DNA from: Pseudomonadota bacterium
GTDB taxonomy: Bacteria; Pseudomonadota; Alphaproteobacteria; Rhizobiales; Kaistiaceae
Assembly: GCA_023433185.1 (NCBI GenBank)
Contig: JAEZEN010000236.1
Location: 1-8,697, forward strand
DNA: 8,697 nucleotides
Direction of reading: 5' to 3'
Positions 1-6,661 of the stretch are shown one piece after another. A program made the translations under genes and the position numbers. Each line of letters starts with the position of its first letter. Position 1 is the first letter of the stretch. The notes under the pieces are model-generated. The model made no database searches and was not told the DNA's origin. It was given only the letters and a program-made list of their open reading frames with translations.

Positions 1-207
1 GTGCAGGGCGGCTGCGGGGCGGTCCTCCGGGTGCACGACGGCGATCCAGCCGTCGGCGACCGCAGCCAGTCCGGTCTGCGCGCGGAGCGCGTGATTGGCG
101 TAGACAATTCCGTCCTCGCCCGCACGGATGAGCATCATGTGCGGTAGCGCGTCCAGCAATGCGACAAGTTGCGGGACGTTGTCCCCGTTCGGCAATGGTG
201 TCCGCAT
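1..207 (-). CDS. PAS-domain protein, N-terminal 69 residues only (gene runs off the window start)
   Basis: The frame is open from an ATG at 207 down to base 1, and an in-frame TAA lies just upstream of the start. The visible residues read like the first part of a PAS sensor fold: a short helix (LLDALPHMMLIRA), then DGIVYANHALRAQTG (about 32-46), then a tryptophan and the hallmark VVHPEDR (57-63). The HPEDR motif is typical of PAS domains in bacterial sensor histidine kinases, diguanylate cyclases and related signalling proteins. The output domain lies outside the window, so the full function cannot be named. A purine-rich AGGGGAA (217-223 on the plus strand, read in reverse) about 9 bases before the ATG supports this start. 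No signal peptide or membrane segment is seen before the PAS domain, so a cytoplasmic sensor is likely. It lies 152 bases downstream of the NUDIX gene on the same strand, but the palindromes between them suggest its own promoter. Confidence 0.8.
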   Translation of the reverse strand, partial: MRTPLPNGDNVPQLVALLDALPHMMLIRAGEDGIVYANHALRAQTGLAAVADGWIAVVHPEDRPAAALH

Positions 208-218
208 GCACCCAAATT

Positions 219-231
219 CCCCTGTACGGGG
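219..231 (-). promoter_or_regulatory. Small inverted repeat covering the ribosome-binding site of the PAS gene
   Basis: In the direction of the PAS gene the sequence reads CCCC-GTACA-GGGG, a 4-bp GC stem with a 5-base loop. The right arm is the core of the gene's Shine-Dalgarno sequence, so if the hairpin forms in the mRNA it would mask ribosome binding. A TTGACT, resembling a -35 element, sits just upstream (235-240, reverse strand), but no good -10 follows at 17 bases. The stem is short, so the regulatory role is only a possibility. Confidence 0.3.
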
Positions 232-311
232 TTAAGTCAAGAACCCTGCCGACGCAACGTAAACCCGCGACCATTGATTGCCCACAACGTGCCGAATTCA
301 CTAAAGTTTTA

Positions 312-324
312 AGAGATAATCTCT
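312..324. repeat. Perfect 13-bp palindrome AGAGAT-A-ATCTCT in the NUDIX-PAS gap
   Basis: Six-base arms surround a single central base, in the AT-rich stretch 290-350 between the NUDIX stop codon and the PAS gene. It lies about 105 bases upstream of the PAS start. It could be an operator for a dimeric regulator or part of a weak transcript end for the NUDIX gene. The dyad is plain in the sequence; the role is inferred. Confidence 0.35.
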
Positions 325-359
325 GATTTCCTGACGTTCTAGGTATAAGTATCCAGGGG

Positions 360-833
360 CTAGTCATGATCGGCATGTGCCGATGACCGGAAGAACGTAT
401 CGAGAATCTGGCGCTGCCCTCGGACGATCTTCTGCAGCGCGCGCGACTCGTCGAACCAGCCGGCCCTGTCGACCTCGGGAAAGTCCACGAGGCGGCCGGA
501 GCGGGGCGGCCATTCGAGCTGGAATGTGTTGCTCGCAAGGGTGGCAGGATCGAAGCTGCCCGGCGCGGTGAACACCGTGATGCGCTTTCCTCCGGGCTGG
601 CGGAACACGCCGAGCCTCTCCAGCGGGCCCCGGAGCGCCAGTCCGGTCTCTTCCGCGAACTCCCGGCGCGCCGCCGCCTCTTCTTCCTCGCCGGGCTCGA
701 CGAGGCCCTTCGGGAGGGTCCAGGCGCCGTCGTCCTTCCGTGCCCAGTACGGCCCGCCGGGATGGACGAGCAGCACTTCCCTGCCCGGTCGCGTGTTCCG
801 GTAGAGGAGGACACCGGCGCTTCGTTGCGGCAT
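360..833 (-). CDS. NUDIX hydrolase (157 aa)
   Basis: The protein carries a complete NUDIX box at residues 43-65: G43, E49, R57-E58, E61-E62 and G64 in the order G-x5-E-x7-REU-x-EE-x-GU. This motif binds Mg2+ and cleaves nucleoside diphosphates linked to another moiety. The opening SAGVLLYR and the stretch VHPGGPYWARKDDGAWTLPKG resemble the COG4119-type predicted NTP pyrophosphohydrolases; the true substrate cannot be read from sequence. The ATG at 833 is chosen because family members begin a few residues before SAGVLLYR. The frame is open further to a GTG at 887, which would add 18 Arg/Pro-rich residues and fall inside a hairpin. No clear Shine-Dalgarno precedes either start. The gene is divergent from ppk. 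A polyphosphate-related role is conceivable, since some eukaryotic NUDIX enzymes cleave polyphosphate, but this is speculation. Confidence 0.9.
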   Translation of the reverse strand: MPQRSAGVLLYRNTRPGREVLLVHPGGPYWARKDDGAWTLPKGLVEPGEEEEAAARREFAEETGLALRGPLERLGVFRQPGGKRITVFTAPGSFDPATLASNTFQLEWPPRSGRLVDFPEVDRAGWFDESRALQKIVRGQRQILDTFFRSSAHADHD

Positions 834-861
834 GATGGTCAGCGCGCGGGAGCGTGGAAGG

Positions 862-892
862 GGCCGGTGGCGACCCGGCGATCGCACCGGCC
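862..892 (-). promoter_or_regulatory. Strong stem-loop in the leader of the NUDIX gene
   Basis: GGCCGGTG (862-869) and CACCGGCC (885-892) are perfect complements. With a one-base bulge (870) the stem continues as CGA (871-873) with TCG (882-884), giving 11 pairs around an 8-base loop. It ends 28 bases upstream of the NUDIX ATG at 833, so it would lie in that gene's 5' untranslated RNA if transcription starts further right. No T-run follows on either strand, so it does not look like a classical terminator. A role in mRNA stability or translation is inferred. Confidence 0.45.
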
Positions 893-954
893 GGCGTAAT
901 CCCTACCCATGGGCTCGATGACCTTTCCGAAACGAAGTTGTGATCCGATCGCCG

Positions 955-983
955 TTGGCAGAAATTGGCTTACTGTCACAATT
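955..983 (+). promoter_or_regulatory. Weak candidate promoter region of ppk with a Pho-box-like half-site
   Basis: TTGGCA (955-960) matches the -35 consensus at five of six bases. At a 17-base spacing it is followed by ACAATT (978-983), a poor -10. CTGTCAC (973-979) matches a single half of the PhoB box (CTGTCAT), but the expected second half 11 bases away in either direction matches poorly. Phosphate control of ppk is known in other bacteria; here it is only weakly supported. Confidence 0.25.
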
Positions 984-1019
984 GCGGACTAGGTTGGCCA
1001 ATCCGATTTTGGCGGCATC

Positions 1020-3224
1020 ATGGACCAGAAGAACCCGGACATCCTCACCCCGACCGAGGCGACGCGTGCCGAGGTCGACGCGTCCTTCGGCCAGCGGCTC
1101 CGCGAACGGCCCGAACGGCTCATCAACCGCGAGCTCTCCTGGCTCCAGTTCAACCGGCGCGTGCTGGAGGAGGCGAGCAACCCGAACCACCCGCTGCTCG
1201 AGCGGCTGCGCTTCCTGTCGATCTCGGCCAACAACCTGGACGAGTTCTTCATGGTGCGCGTCGCCGGGCTTCGCGGCCAGCAGCGTGAAGGCATCGCCAT
1301 GATCAGCGACGACGGCCAGTCGCTGTCCGAGCAGCTGCACCGCATCGGCATCGCGGTCGAGAGCCTCGCCAATGACCAGCAGCAGGTCTGGGCCGAGCTC
1401 CGCGAGCAACTCGTCGCGTCGGGCATCGTTCTCGTGGACGCGACCCAGGTCACCGACGCCGATCGCCAGTGGCTCGACGGCTACTTCCTCGATGCGATCT
1501 TTCCGGCGATCACGCCGCTCGCCATCGACCCCGCCCATCCGTTTCCGTTCATCCCGAATCTCGGGCTGACCGTGGCGCTGCAGCTGTCGCGAAAGGCGGG
1601 CGGCAAGCGGATGACGGCACTGATGCGCATGCCGAGTTCGCTCGACCGCTTCATCCGCCTGCCGGCCGAGGAGGGCGCACCCTACCGCTTCATCACGCTC
1701 GACCAGCTGGTGACGCTTCATGTCGGGCGGCTCTTCCCGGGATACGCGGTGGACGGGATAGGCGCCTTCCGGGTCATCCGCGATTCCGATATCGAAGTCG
1801 AGGAAGAGGCGGAGGATCTGGTGCGCTTCTTCGAGACCGCGCTGAAGCGGCGCCGTCGCGGCTCCGTGATCCGCCTCGAGATCGAAGCCAGCATGCCGGA
1901 TGCCCTGCGCGCTCTCGTCGCCGCGGCACTGTCGGTGAGCGGCGACGAGATCTTCATGGTCGACGGCGTGCTGGCGCTGAACGACCTGAGCCAGCTCGTC
2001 GCCATCGATCGGCCGGAACTCAAGTTCCCGCCCTATACGCCGCGCTTCCCCGAGCGCATCCGCGAGAACCGCGGCGACTGCTTCGCGGCGATCCGCCAGA
2101 AGGACCTCGTCGTCCACCACCCCTACGAGTCCTTCGACGTGGTACTTCAGTTCCTGCGGCAGGCGGCCAACGATCCCGATGTCGTGGCGATCAAGCAGAC
2201 GCTTTACCGGACATCCAAGGACTCGCCGATCGTGCATGCCCTTGCCGAGGCTGCGGAGGCCGGCAAGTCGGTGACGGCGCTCGTGGAGCTCAAGGCCCGC
2301 TTCGACGAGGAGGCCAACATCCGCTGGGCGCGCGACCTCGAACGGGCCGGCGTGCAGGTGGTCTACGGTTTCATCGAGCTCAAGACCCACGCCAAGCTGT
2401 CGCTCGTGGTGCGGCGCGACGGGGCGCAGCTTTCGAGCTACGTCCACATCGGCACCGGCAACTACCACCCGGTGACGGCCCGCATCTACACCGACCTCTC
2501 GATCTTCACCGCCGACCCCGGCATCGCTCGCGACGTCGCCCGCATCTTCAACTACATCACGGGCTATTCCGAGCCTGGCGAGCTCGAGAAGATCTCGATC
2601 TCGCCGATCGCGCTGCGTGGCCGGATCCGCGAACTCATCGCCGGCGAGGTCGTGCACGCCAAGGCCGGCCGGCCCGCCGCGATCTGGATGAAGATGAACA
2701 GCCTCGTCGACCGCGAGATCATCGATGCGCTCTACGACGCGAGCAGCGCGGGCGTCTCGATCGACCTCGTGGTGCGCGGCATCTGCTGCCTGCGGCCGGG
2801 AATTCCGGGGCTCTCGGAGAACATCCGCGTCAAGTCGATCGTCGGACGCTTCCTCGAGCATGCCCGCATCTTCTGTTTCGGCAATGGCCATGGCCTGCCG
2901 TCGCCCGAGGCGCGGGTCTATATCGGGTCGGCCGACATGATGCCCCGCAATCTCGACCGCCGCGTTGAAGCGATGGTGCCGATCGAGAATCCGACGGTTC
3001 ACGAGCAGATCCTCGACCAGATCATGGTCGCCAACCTTGCCGACAACCAGCAGAGCTGGGCCGTGCTTCCCGACGGCACCTCGAAGCGGATGGTGCCGAA
3101 GAAGGGCGAGCAGCCCTTCAACGTCCATCAGTACTTCATGACGAACCCGAGCCTGTCCGGCCGCGGAAAGTCGCTCAAGACCAGCTCGCCCAAGCCGCTG
3201 CGGATGTCTTCCGACGCGGAGTAG
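1020..3224 (+). CDS. ppk1: Polyphosphate kinase 1 (PPK1, 734 aa)
   Basis: PPK1 reversibly transfers the terminal phosphate of ATP to growing inorganic polyphosphate. The length fits the family (E. coli 688 aa, many alphaproteobacterial forms 700-740). The N domain begins with [13 protein letters not shown] and the ATP-contacting NNLDEFF segment. The catalytic part has KQTLYRTS, then KTHAKL with the phosphorylated histidine H457, and [11 protein letters not shown] with H476. R586 (RGICCLRPG) and H614 (FLEHARIF) complete the active site. The intervals 457-476-586-614 equal those of E. coli H435-H454-R564-H592, so the enzyme should be active. The ATG at 1020 has only a weak GGCGG (1011-1015) in front, but N-terminal homology starts near residue 34, so no longer form is needed. 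ppx follows on the same strand 324 bases downstream; the NUDIX gene is divergent. Confidence 0.98.
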   Translation: MDQKNPDILTPTEATRAEVDASFGQRLRERPERLINRELSWLQFNRRVLEEASNPNHPLLERLRFLSISANNLDEFFMVRVAGLRGQQREGIAMISDDGQSLSEQLHRIGIAVESLANDQQQVWAELREQLVASGIVLVDATQVTDADRQWLDGYFLDAIFPAITPLAIDPAHPFPFIPNLGLTVALQLSRKAGGKRMTALMRMPSSLDRFIRLPAEEGAPYRFITLDQLVTLHVGRLFPGYAVDGIGAFRVIRDSDIEVEEEAEDLVRFFETALKRRRRGSVIRLEIEASMPDALRALVAAALSVSGDEIFMVDGVLALNDLSQLVAIDRPELKFPPYTPRFPERIRENRGDCFAAIRQKDLVVHHPYESFDVVLQFLRQAANDPDVVAIKQTLYRTSKDSPIVHALAEAAEAGKSVTALVELKARFDEEANIRWARDLERAGVQVVYGFIELKTHAKLSLVVRRDGAQLSSYVHIGTGNYHPVTARIYTDLSIFTADPGIARDVARIFNYITGYSEPGELEKISISPIALRGRIRELIAGEVVHAKAGRPAAIWMKMNSLVDREIIDALYDASSAGVSIDLVVRGICCLRPGIPGLSENIRVKSIVGRFLEHARIFCFGNGHGLPSPEARVYIGSADMMPRNLDRRVEAMVPIENPTVHEQILDQIMVANLADNQQSWAVLPDGTSKRMVPKKGEQPFNVHQYFMTNPSLSGRGKSLKTSSPKPLRMSSDAE

Positions 3225-3548
3225 GGCGCGCGGGCGGGGCGAGCCCGGCGATGTCATCCCGGAGCAGGGGCGCGGCCCGATGACGATCAGGAACGCCGGG
3301 ATGCCGGACGTTGCGACGAGCGCGGCCTGAAACGCCTCCTCGGCCCGGCGCGACGGTACCCTGGACTTCCGAATGCGAGCCGCTGCGCGGGCCTGGCGTG
3401 GCGGCACCCTGCGCACGGGCGGGGGGAGCCCCAAGATCCATGTGGGCCGCGTGCCGGCCGCGCATCAACGCCCTTGTCCCCGCGCGGGCGAGGCGGTAGC
3501 CGAACAGCGGGCCGAAACTGCCGCACAGCGGTGCAATCGAGGCGAATC
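3225..3548 (+). other. ppk-ppx spacer without a convincing gene; several short repeats
   Basis: Frames here are open only because stop codons are rare at this GC content, and none gives a recognisable protein. Visible structure: a 5-bp GC hairpin CGGGC/GCCCG (3231-3235, 3243-3247) right after the ppk stop, without a T-run. Inverted repeat CATCCCGG/CCGGGATG (3255-3262, 3296-3303), overlapping a competing pair GTCATC/GATGAC (3253-3258, 3279-3284). The 10-bp palindrome CCCGCGCGGG (3479-3488). A direct repeat ACAGCGG at 3504-3510 and 3525-3531, spaced exactly 21 bases, just before ppx. The GTCATCCCGG-type arms recall intergenic repeat families of Hyphomicrobiales, but I cannot confirm a family. 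A ppx promoter within this stretch is plausible but no -35/-10 pair stands out. Confidence 0.5.
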
Positions 3549-5138
3549 ATGGCAAACACCGACGATGGAACCGCGCGCAGCCTCGGAGACGACATGAGCA
3601 ACCGCACGGGAGCGGCGAAGACCGCCACGCCGGCCATCCTCTCGCCCGGCCGGCTGAACGGGACCGGCCCCATCGCCGTCGTCGACATCGGCTCGAACTC
3701 GGTGCGCCTCGTCGTCTATGAACGCCTGTCGCGCTCGGCGACGCCGCTGTTCAACGAGAAGGAGCTGTGCGGCCTCGCCCGCGGCATCGAGGCGACGGGC
3801 AAGCTGGACCAGGAGGCGATCGCCTCGGCGCTTGCCTCGATCCGCCGCTTCAGGGCGCTGAGCGCCCAGCTCGGCGTGCAGGAGACCCACGTCCTCGCCA
3901 CCGCGGCGGCCCGCGACGCATCGAACGGCCCGGACTTCGTGCGCGCGGTGGAGGGCATCACCGGTGTCGCGGTGAGCGTCCTGTCGGGGGCGGAGGAGGC
4001 GCGGCTGACGGCGCTCGGCATCATCTCCGGCATCCACGATCCGAACGGCATCGCGGGAGACCTCGGCGGTGGCAGCCTCGAAGTGATCGACGTCCGTGGC
4101 ACGGATCTGGGAGCCGGCGAGACGTTCCCGGTCGGCGGACTTCGCCTGGAGGAGGGGTCGCAGAAGTCGGTCAAGAAGGCCGAGAAGATGGTCGCTGACG
4201 CGCTCGCCCGGTCCAAGGTGCTGCCGGGCGGGGAGGGGCGGCCGTTCTACGCCATTGGCGGAACGTGGCGCTCGCTGGCCCGGCTGCACATGCGGCAGAA
4301 GGGATACCCTCTCCACGTGATGCATCAGTACTCGATCAAGGCGGCGGAGGCGGCGGAGTTCTGCCGGATGCTGGTCCGTCGCGACATCGATTCGCTCGAT
4401 TCGATCGAAGTCGTGTCGCGCAATCGCCGACCGCTGCTCGCCTATGGCGCGGCCGTGCTGGGCGAGGTGCTGCGGGTGATGAAGCCGTCCGAGGTGGTGA
4501 TGTCGGCCCTCGGCGTGCGCGAGGGCCACCTCTACGACCTGCTGCCGCCCGAGGAGAAGGCCCGCGACCCGCTCATCGCCGCCTGCGAGGAACTCGCCTG
4601 GCTCCGCTCGCGATCGCCGTTGCACGCCGCCGAACTGCCGGAATGGACAGCGATGGCCTTTGCCGCCCTCGGCCTCGACGAGACGGAGGAGGAAGCCCGG
4701 CTCCGCCACGCCTCCTGCCTTCTCACCGACATCGGCTGGCGGGCGCACCCCGAGTATCGTGGTACGCAGAGCCTCAATCTCATCGCCCACGCGACGTTCA
4801 TCGGCGTCGACCATCCCGGCCGCGCCTATCTCGCGCTGACCAATTTCTACCGGCACGAGGGCCTGATCGACGAAGGCCTCAGCCCCCACATCCGCGAGCT
4901 CGCCTCGACCCGCTACATGGAGCGGGCGCGGGCGCTTGGTGCCGCGCTGCGCCTCGGACACCTGATCTCCGCCGGCATGCCCGGCGCGATCCGTCGGGTG
5001 CGGATCGAGCAACGCGGCAAGGCTCTCGCCATGCTCCTGCCCGAGGACCTCGCCCCGCTCGGCGGCTCGCGGGTGGCGCGGAGACTGTCGCAGCTCGCCA
5101 AGTTCGCCGGCCTCGAAGGCAGCATCCTGGTGGAGTAG
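3549..5138 (+). CDS. ppx: Exopolyphosphatase, Ppx/GppA family (529 aa)
   Basis: Ppx removes terminal phosphates from polyphosphate; GppA relatives cleave pppGpp, and sequence alone does not fully separate the two. The fold is an ASKHA phosphotransferase: phosphate-1 loop VVDIGSNSVRL (about 44-54), SGAEEAR with the likely catalytic glutamate E149, and phosphate-2 loop GDLGGGSLE (170-178). The C-terminal half holds an HD-like helical domain (LLTDIGWRAHPEY and following). Position behind ppk favours exopolyphosphatase. The ATG at 3549 is preceded by GAGG with 6 bases spacing. A second ATG at 3594 also has a good GGAG (3585-3588) and would give 514 aa, close to E. coli Ppx (513). The roughly 40 residues before the domain are low-complexity, so the domain does not decide the start. 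The frame extends further up to 3474, without support. Confidence 0.95.
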   Translation: MANTDDGTARSLGDDMSNRTGAAKTATPAILSPGRLNGTGPIAVVDIGSNSVRLVVYERLSRSATPLFNEKELCGLARGIEATGKLDQEAIASALASIRRFRALSAQLGVQETHVLATAAARDASNGPDFVRAVEGITGVAVSVLSGAEEARLTALGIISGIHDPNGIAGDLGGGSLEVIDVRGTDLGAGETFPVGGLRLEEGSQKSVKKAEKMVADALARSKVLPGGEGRPFYAIGGTWRSLARLHMRQKGYPLHVMHQYSIKAAEAAEFCRMLVRRDIDSLDSIEVVSRNRRPLLAYGAAVLGEVLRVMKPSEVVMSALGVREGHLYDLLPPEEKARDPLIAACEELAWLRSRSPLHAAELPEWTAMAFAALGLDETEEEARLRHASCLLTDIGWRAHPEYRGTQSLNLIAHATFIGVDHPGRAYLALTNFYRHEGLIDEGLSPHIRELASTRYMERARALGAALRLGHLISAGMPGAIRRVRIEQRGKALAMLLPEDLAPLGGSRVARRLSQLAKFAGLEGSILVE

Positions 5139-5143
5139 GGCGA

Positions 5144-5165
5144 GCGATCCGCCGCCGCCGATCGC
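5144..5165. terminator. Weak hairpin between convergent ppx and SDR genes
   Basis: GCGATC (5144-5149) and GATCGC (5160-5165) form a 6-bp stem around a CGCC-rich 10-base loop, in the 31-base gap between the ppx stop and the SDR stop on the other strand. The position suits a shared transcript end, but neither side has a T-run and the stem is short. Confidence 0.3.
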
Positions 5166-5169
5166 GACC

Positions 5170-5889
5170 TCACCACGGCGTCTCGCCATCCGGCTCGACG
5201 AAGCGGCCGGACACGTCGCCGCCAAGGGCGTACCGCACGGGAAGCCGCGCGCCTTCCTCCGGCGTCATCATGCCATGGCCGGTCAGGTCGGTCTTCACGA
5301 AGCCGGGGCTCACCGAATTCACCACGATGCCGGTATCGCGCAGTTCCTCGGCGAGCTGGATGGTCAGCATGTTCAGGGCCGCCTTCGAGGCGTTGTAGCC
5401 GATGTAGCGCTGGGCGTAGTAGGTCGAGGCCGGATCGCCGTTCAGGGTCAGGGATCCCATGGAACTCGAGAGATTGACAATCCGGGCGGACGGCGCGGCC
5501 CGCAGAAGCGGCAGCATGGCCTGGGTCACCGCCAGCGCGCCGACGAAGTTGACCTCCATCACCCGGCGGACTGCATCGATCGCGGCCTTGCCGGGCGGGC
5601 CGTCGGCGAAGTCGAAGATGCCGGCATTGTTGACGAGGATGTCGAGCCGGCCATGGGCGGCGCCGATCGCTTCCGCGGCGGCGGCGATGCTTCCCGCGTC
5701 ATCGAGGTCGAGCCGTATCGGCTGCGCCGGTAATCCCTCGGCGCGGAGCCCTGCGACTGCGTCGCGTCCGCGATCCGCGTTGCGCGCACCGAGGAGGACC
5801 TTGATTCCGGCCTGCGCGAGCTGGCGCGCGATCTCCAGACCGATGCCCTTGTTGGCGCCGGTGACGAGCGCAATCCGTTCGCTTTCCAT
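5170..5889 (-). CDS. Short-chain dehydrogenase/reductase (SDR), carbonyl-reductase-like (239 aa)
   Basis: A classical NAD(P)-dependent oxidoreductase with a Rossmann fold. Visible motifs: TGANKGIG cofactor loop (10-17), NNAG (87-90), N114 in EVNFVG, serines 141-143 (NLSSS), and the catalytic YNASK with Y165 and K169, then SPGFVKTDLTG (194-204). All members of the N-S-Y-K tetrad are present, so the enzyme should be active. The spacing between the serine and tyrosine is longer than in the shortest SDRs, as seen in plant-type carbonyl reductase relatives. Substrate is unknown. An asparagine-lysine pair in the cofactor loop and LLGARN after the second strand hint at NADPH use, an inference only. 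The start is clear: AAGGAAAGG lies 7 bases before the ATG. It is divergent from a TetR regulator 70 bases away, which probably controls it. Confidence 0.93.
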   Translation of the reverse strand: MESERIALVTGANKGIGLEIARQLAQAGIKVLLGARNADRGRDAVAGLRAEGLPAQPIRLDLDDAGSIAAAAEAIGAAHGRLDILVNNAGIFDFADGPPGKAAIDAVRRVMEVNFVGALAVTQAMLPLLRAAPSARIVNLSSSMGSLTLNGDPASTYYAQRYIGYNASKAALNMLTIQLAEELRDTGIVVNSVSPGFVKTDLTGHGMMTPEEGARLPVRYALGGDVSGRFVEPDGETPW

Positions 5890-5900
5890 GGGTGTGCCTT

Positions 5901-5943
5901 TCCTTCATGAGCATCCGGCCGCTAAGATATGAAGGATCATTCA
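5901..5943. promoter_or_regulatory. Candidate operator region between the SDR and TetR genes
   Basis: TGAAGGATCATTCA (5930-5943) is a 14-bp palindrome with a single mismatched pair, the size and form often bound by TetR dimers. The half TCCTTCAT also occurs at 5901-5908 as an inverted partner of ATGAAGGA (5929-5936), 20 bases apart. A TAAGAT (5923-5928), resembling a plus-strand -10, and a TATCTT on the minus strand overlap this zone, so a bound regulator could block both promoters. Binding itself is inferred. Confidence 0.5.
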
Positions 5944-5959
5944 GGTTGAGGATTCGCAT

Positions 5960-6595
5960 TTGGCTGCCGCCACGCCTCCCGCACTGAGCCCCCGGAAAGC
6001 GCCGCGTCAGCGCCGGGCGAAGGTGACGGTCGACGCCATTTTCGAGGCGACCATTCAGCTTCTGCTGGGCGATGGAATGCACCGGCTGACGACGACGCGC
6101 GTCGCGGCGCGGGCCGGTGTCTCGGTCGGCACGATGTACCAGTACTTCCCGAACAAGCAGGCGCTGATCTACGCGCTGAACGAGCGCTACCTCGACGCGC
6201 TGGCCGGGAAGATCGAGGCGGCGTGCCACGCGCATCGCGGCGCGCCCGCCGGGCGGATGGTCGAAGCCCTGGTCGACACCTACTGGAGCGCGAAGACGGA
6301 GCGGGCCGACGTGACGCGCGCGCTCTATCGTTCCGTCGCGGATATCGACAACACCGCGATGATCGAGGCGTTTGCACGGCGCGTCGATGCCGCAACCACC
6401 GCCATGCTTGCCAGCGCCCCGGGGATGCCCATTGCCCGCCTCGCCAGCATCAACCTGACGCTCGTCACCGTCATCTTCGGCACGGTGCGGAGCACCTTCG
6501 AACGGAACCTCTCCGTCGACCAGACCGCGGACCTCCAGCGCCAGCTGAAGGTCGCGTGCCGCGCCTATCTCGAGGGGGCCGGCGCCTCGACATAG
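5960..6595 (+). CDS. TetR/AcrR-family transcriptional regulator (211 aa)
   Basis: The N-terminal DNA-binding domain is typical: RRAKVTVDAIFEATIQLL (helix 1), then the helix-turn-helix LTTTRVAARAGVSVGTMYQYFPNK (about 43-66), ending in the conserved YFPNKQAL. Residues from about 75 on form the helical ligand/dimer domain, which is not conserved enough to name an effector. The total length is normal for the family. The start is a TTG at 5960 with GAGGA (5948-5952) 7 bases upstream; no ATG or GTG gives a full domain, and a later start would cut helix 1. The gene is divergent from the SDR gene, the usual layout for a TetR repressor that controls its neighbour and itself. It converges with the carbonic anhydrase gene at its 3' end. 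Confidence 0.92.
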   Translation: MAAATPPALSPRKAPRQRRAKVTVDAIFEATIQLLLGDGMHRLTTTRVAARAGVSVGTMYQYFPNKQALIYALNERYLDALAGKIEAACHAHRGAPAGRMVEALVDTYWSAKTERADVTRALYRSVADIDNTAMIEAFARRVDAATTAMLASAPGMPIARLASINLTLVTVIFGTVRSTFERNLSVDQTADLQRQLKVACRAYLEGAGAST

Positions 6596-6632
6596 GCGGA
6601 CGGGCCTGCGGCCTGGCGCGGCGGGATGAAAC

Positions 6633-6654
6633 CCGGCGGCGACGATGCCGCCGG
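6633..6654. terminator. GC-rich hairpin between convergent TetR and carbonic anhydrase genes
   Basis: CCGGCGGC (6633-6640) and GCCGCCGG (6647-6654) form a perfect 8-bp stem with a 6-base loop, 7 bases past the carbonic anhydrase stop. Read on the minus strand the stem is followed by GTTTCATC, a poor T-tract, so it may end the carbonic anhydrase transcript. In the plus direction no T-run follows. Confidence 0.5.
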
Positions 6655-6661
6655 CGGAGGC

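Noticed and set aside
948..981. TGTGA and TCACA half-sites upstream of ppk as a CRP-type site
   Set aside because: The halves are far more than the required 6 bases apart.
1469..2968. A 499-codon plus-strand frame overlapping ppk
   Set aside because: It is an out-of-frame, Arg/Pro-rich reading of ppk without a supported start.
903..3434. An 843-codon open frame on the minus strand antisense to ppk
   Set aside because: Its codons align exactly with ppk codons read backwards, where stops would require the rare sense codons TTA, CTA or TCA. The product is Arg/Asp/Val/His-rich without any recognisable domain, while ppk is unmistakable.
3465..5225. A 586-codon open frame on the minus strand antisense to ppx
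   Set aside because: It has the same codon-aligned antisense origin and low-complexity Arg/Ala/Glu-rich product; ppx on the plus strand has all family motifs.
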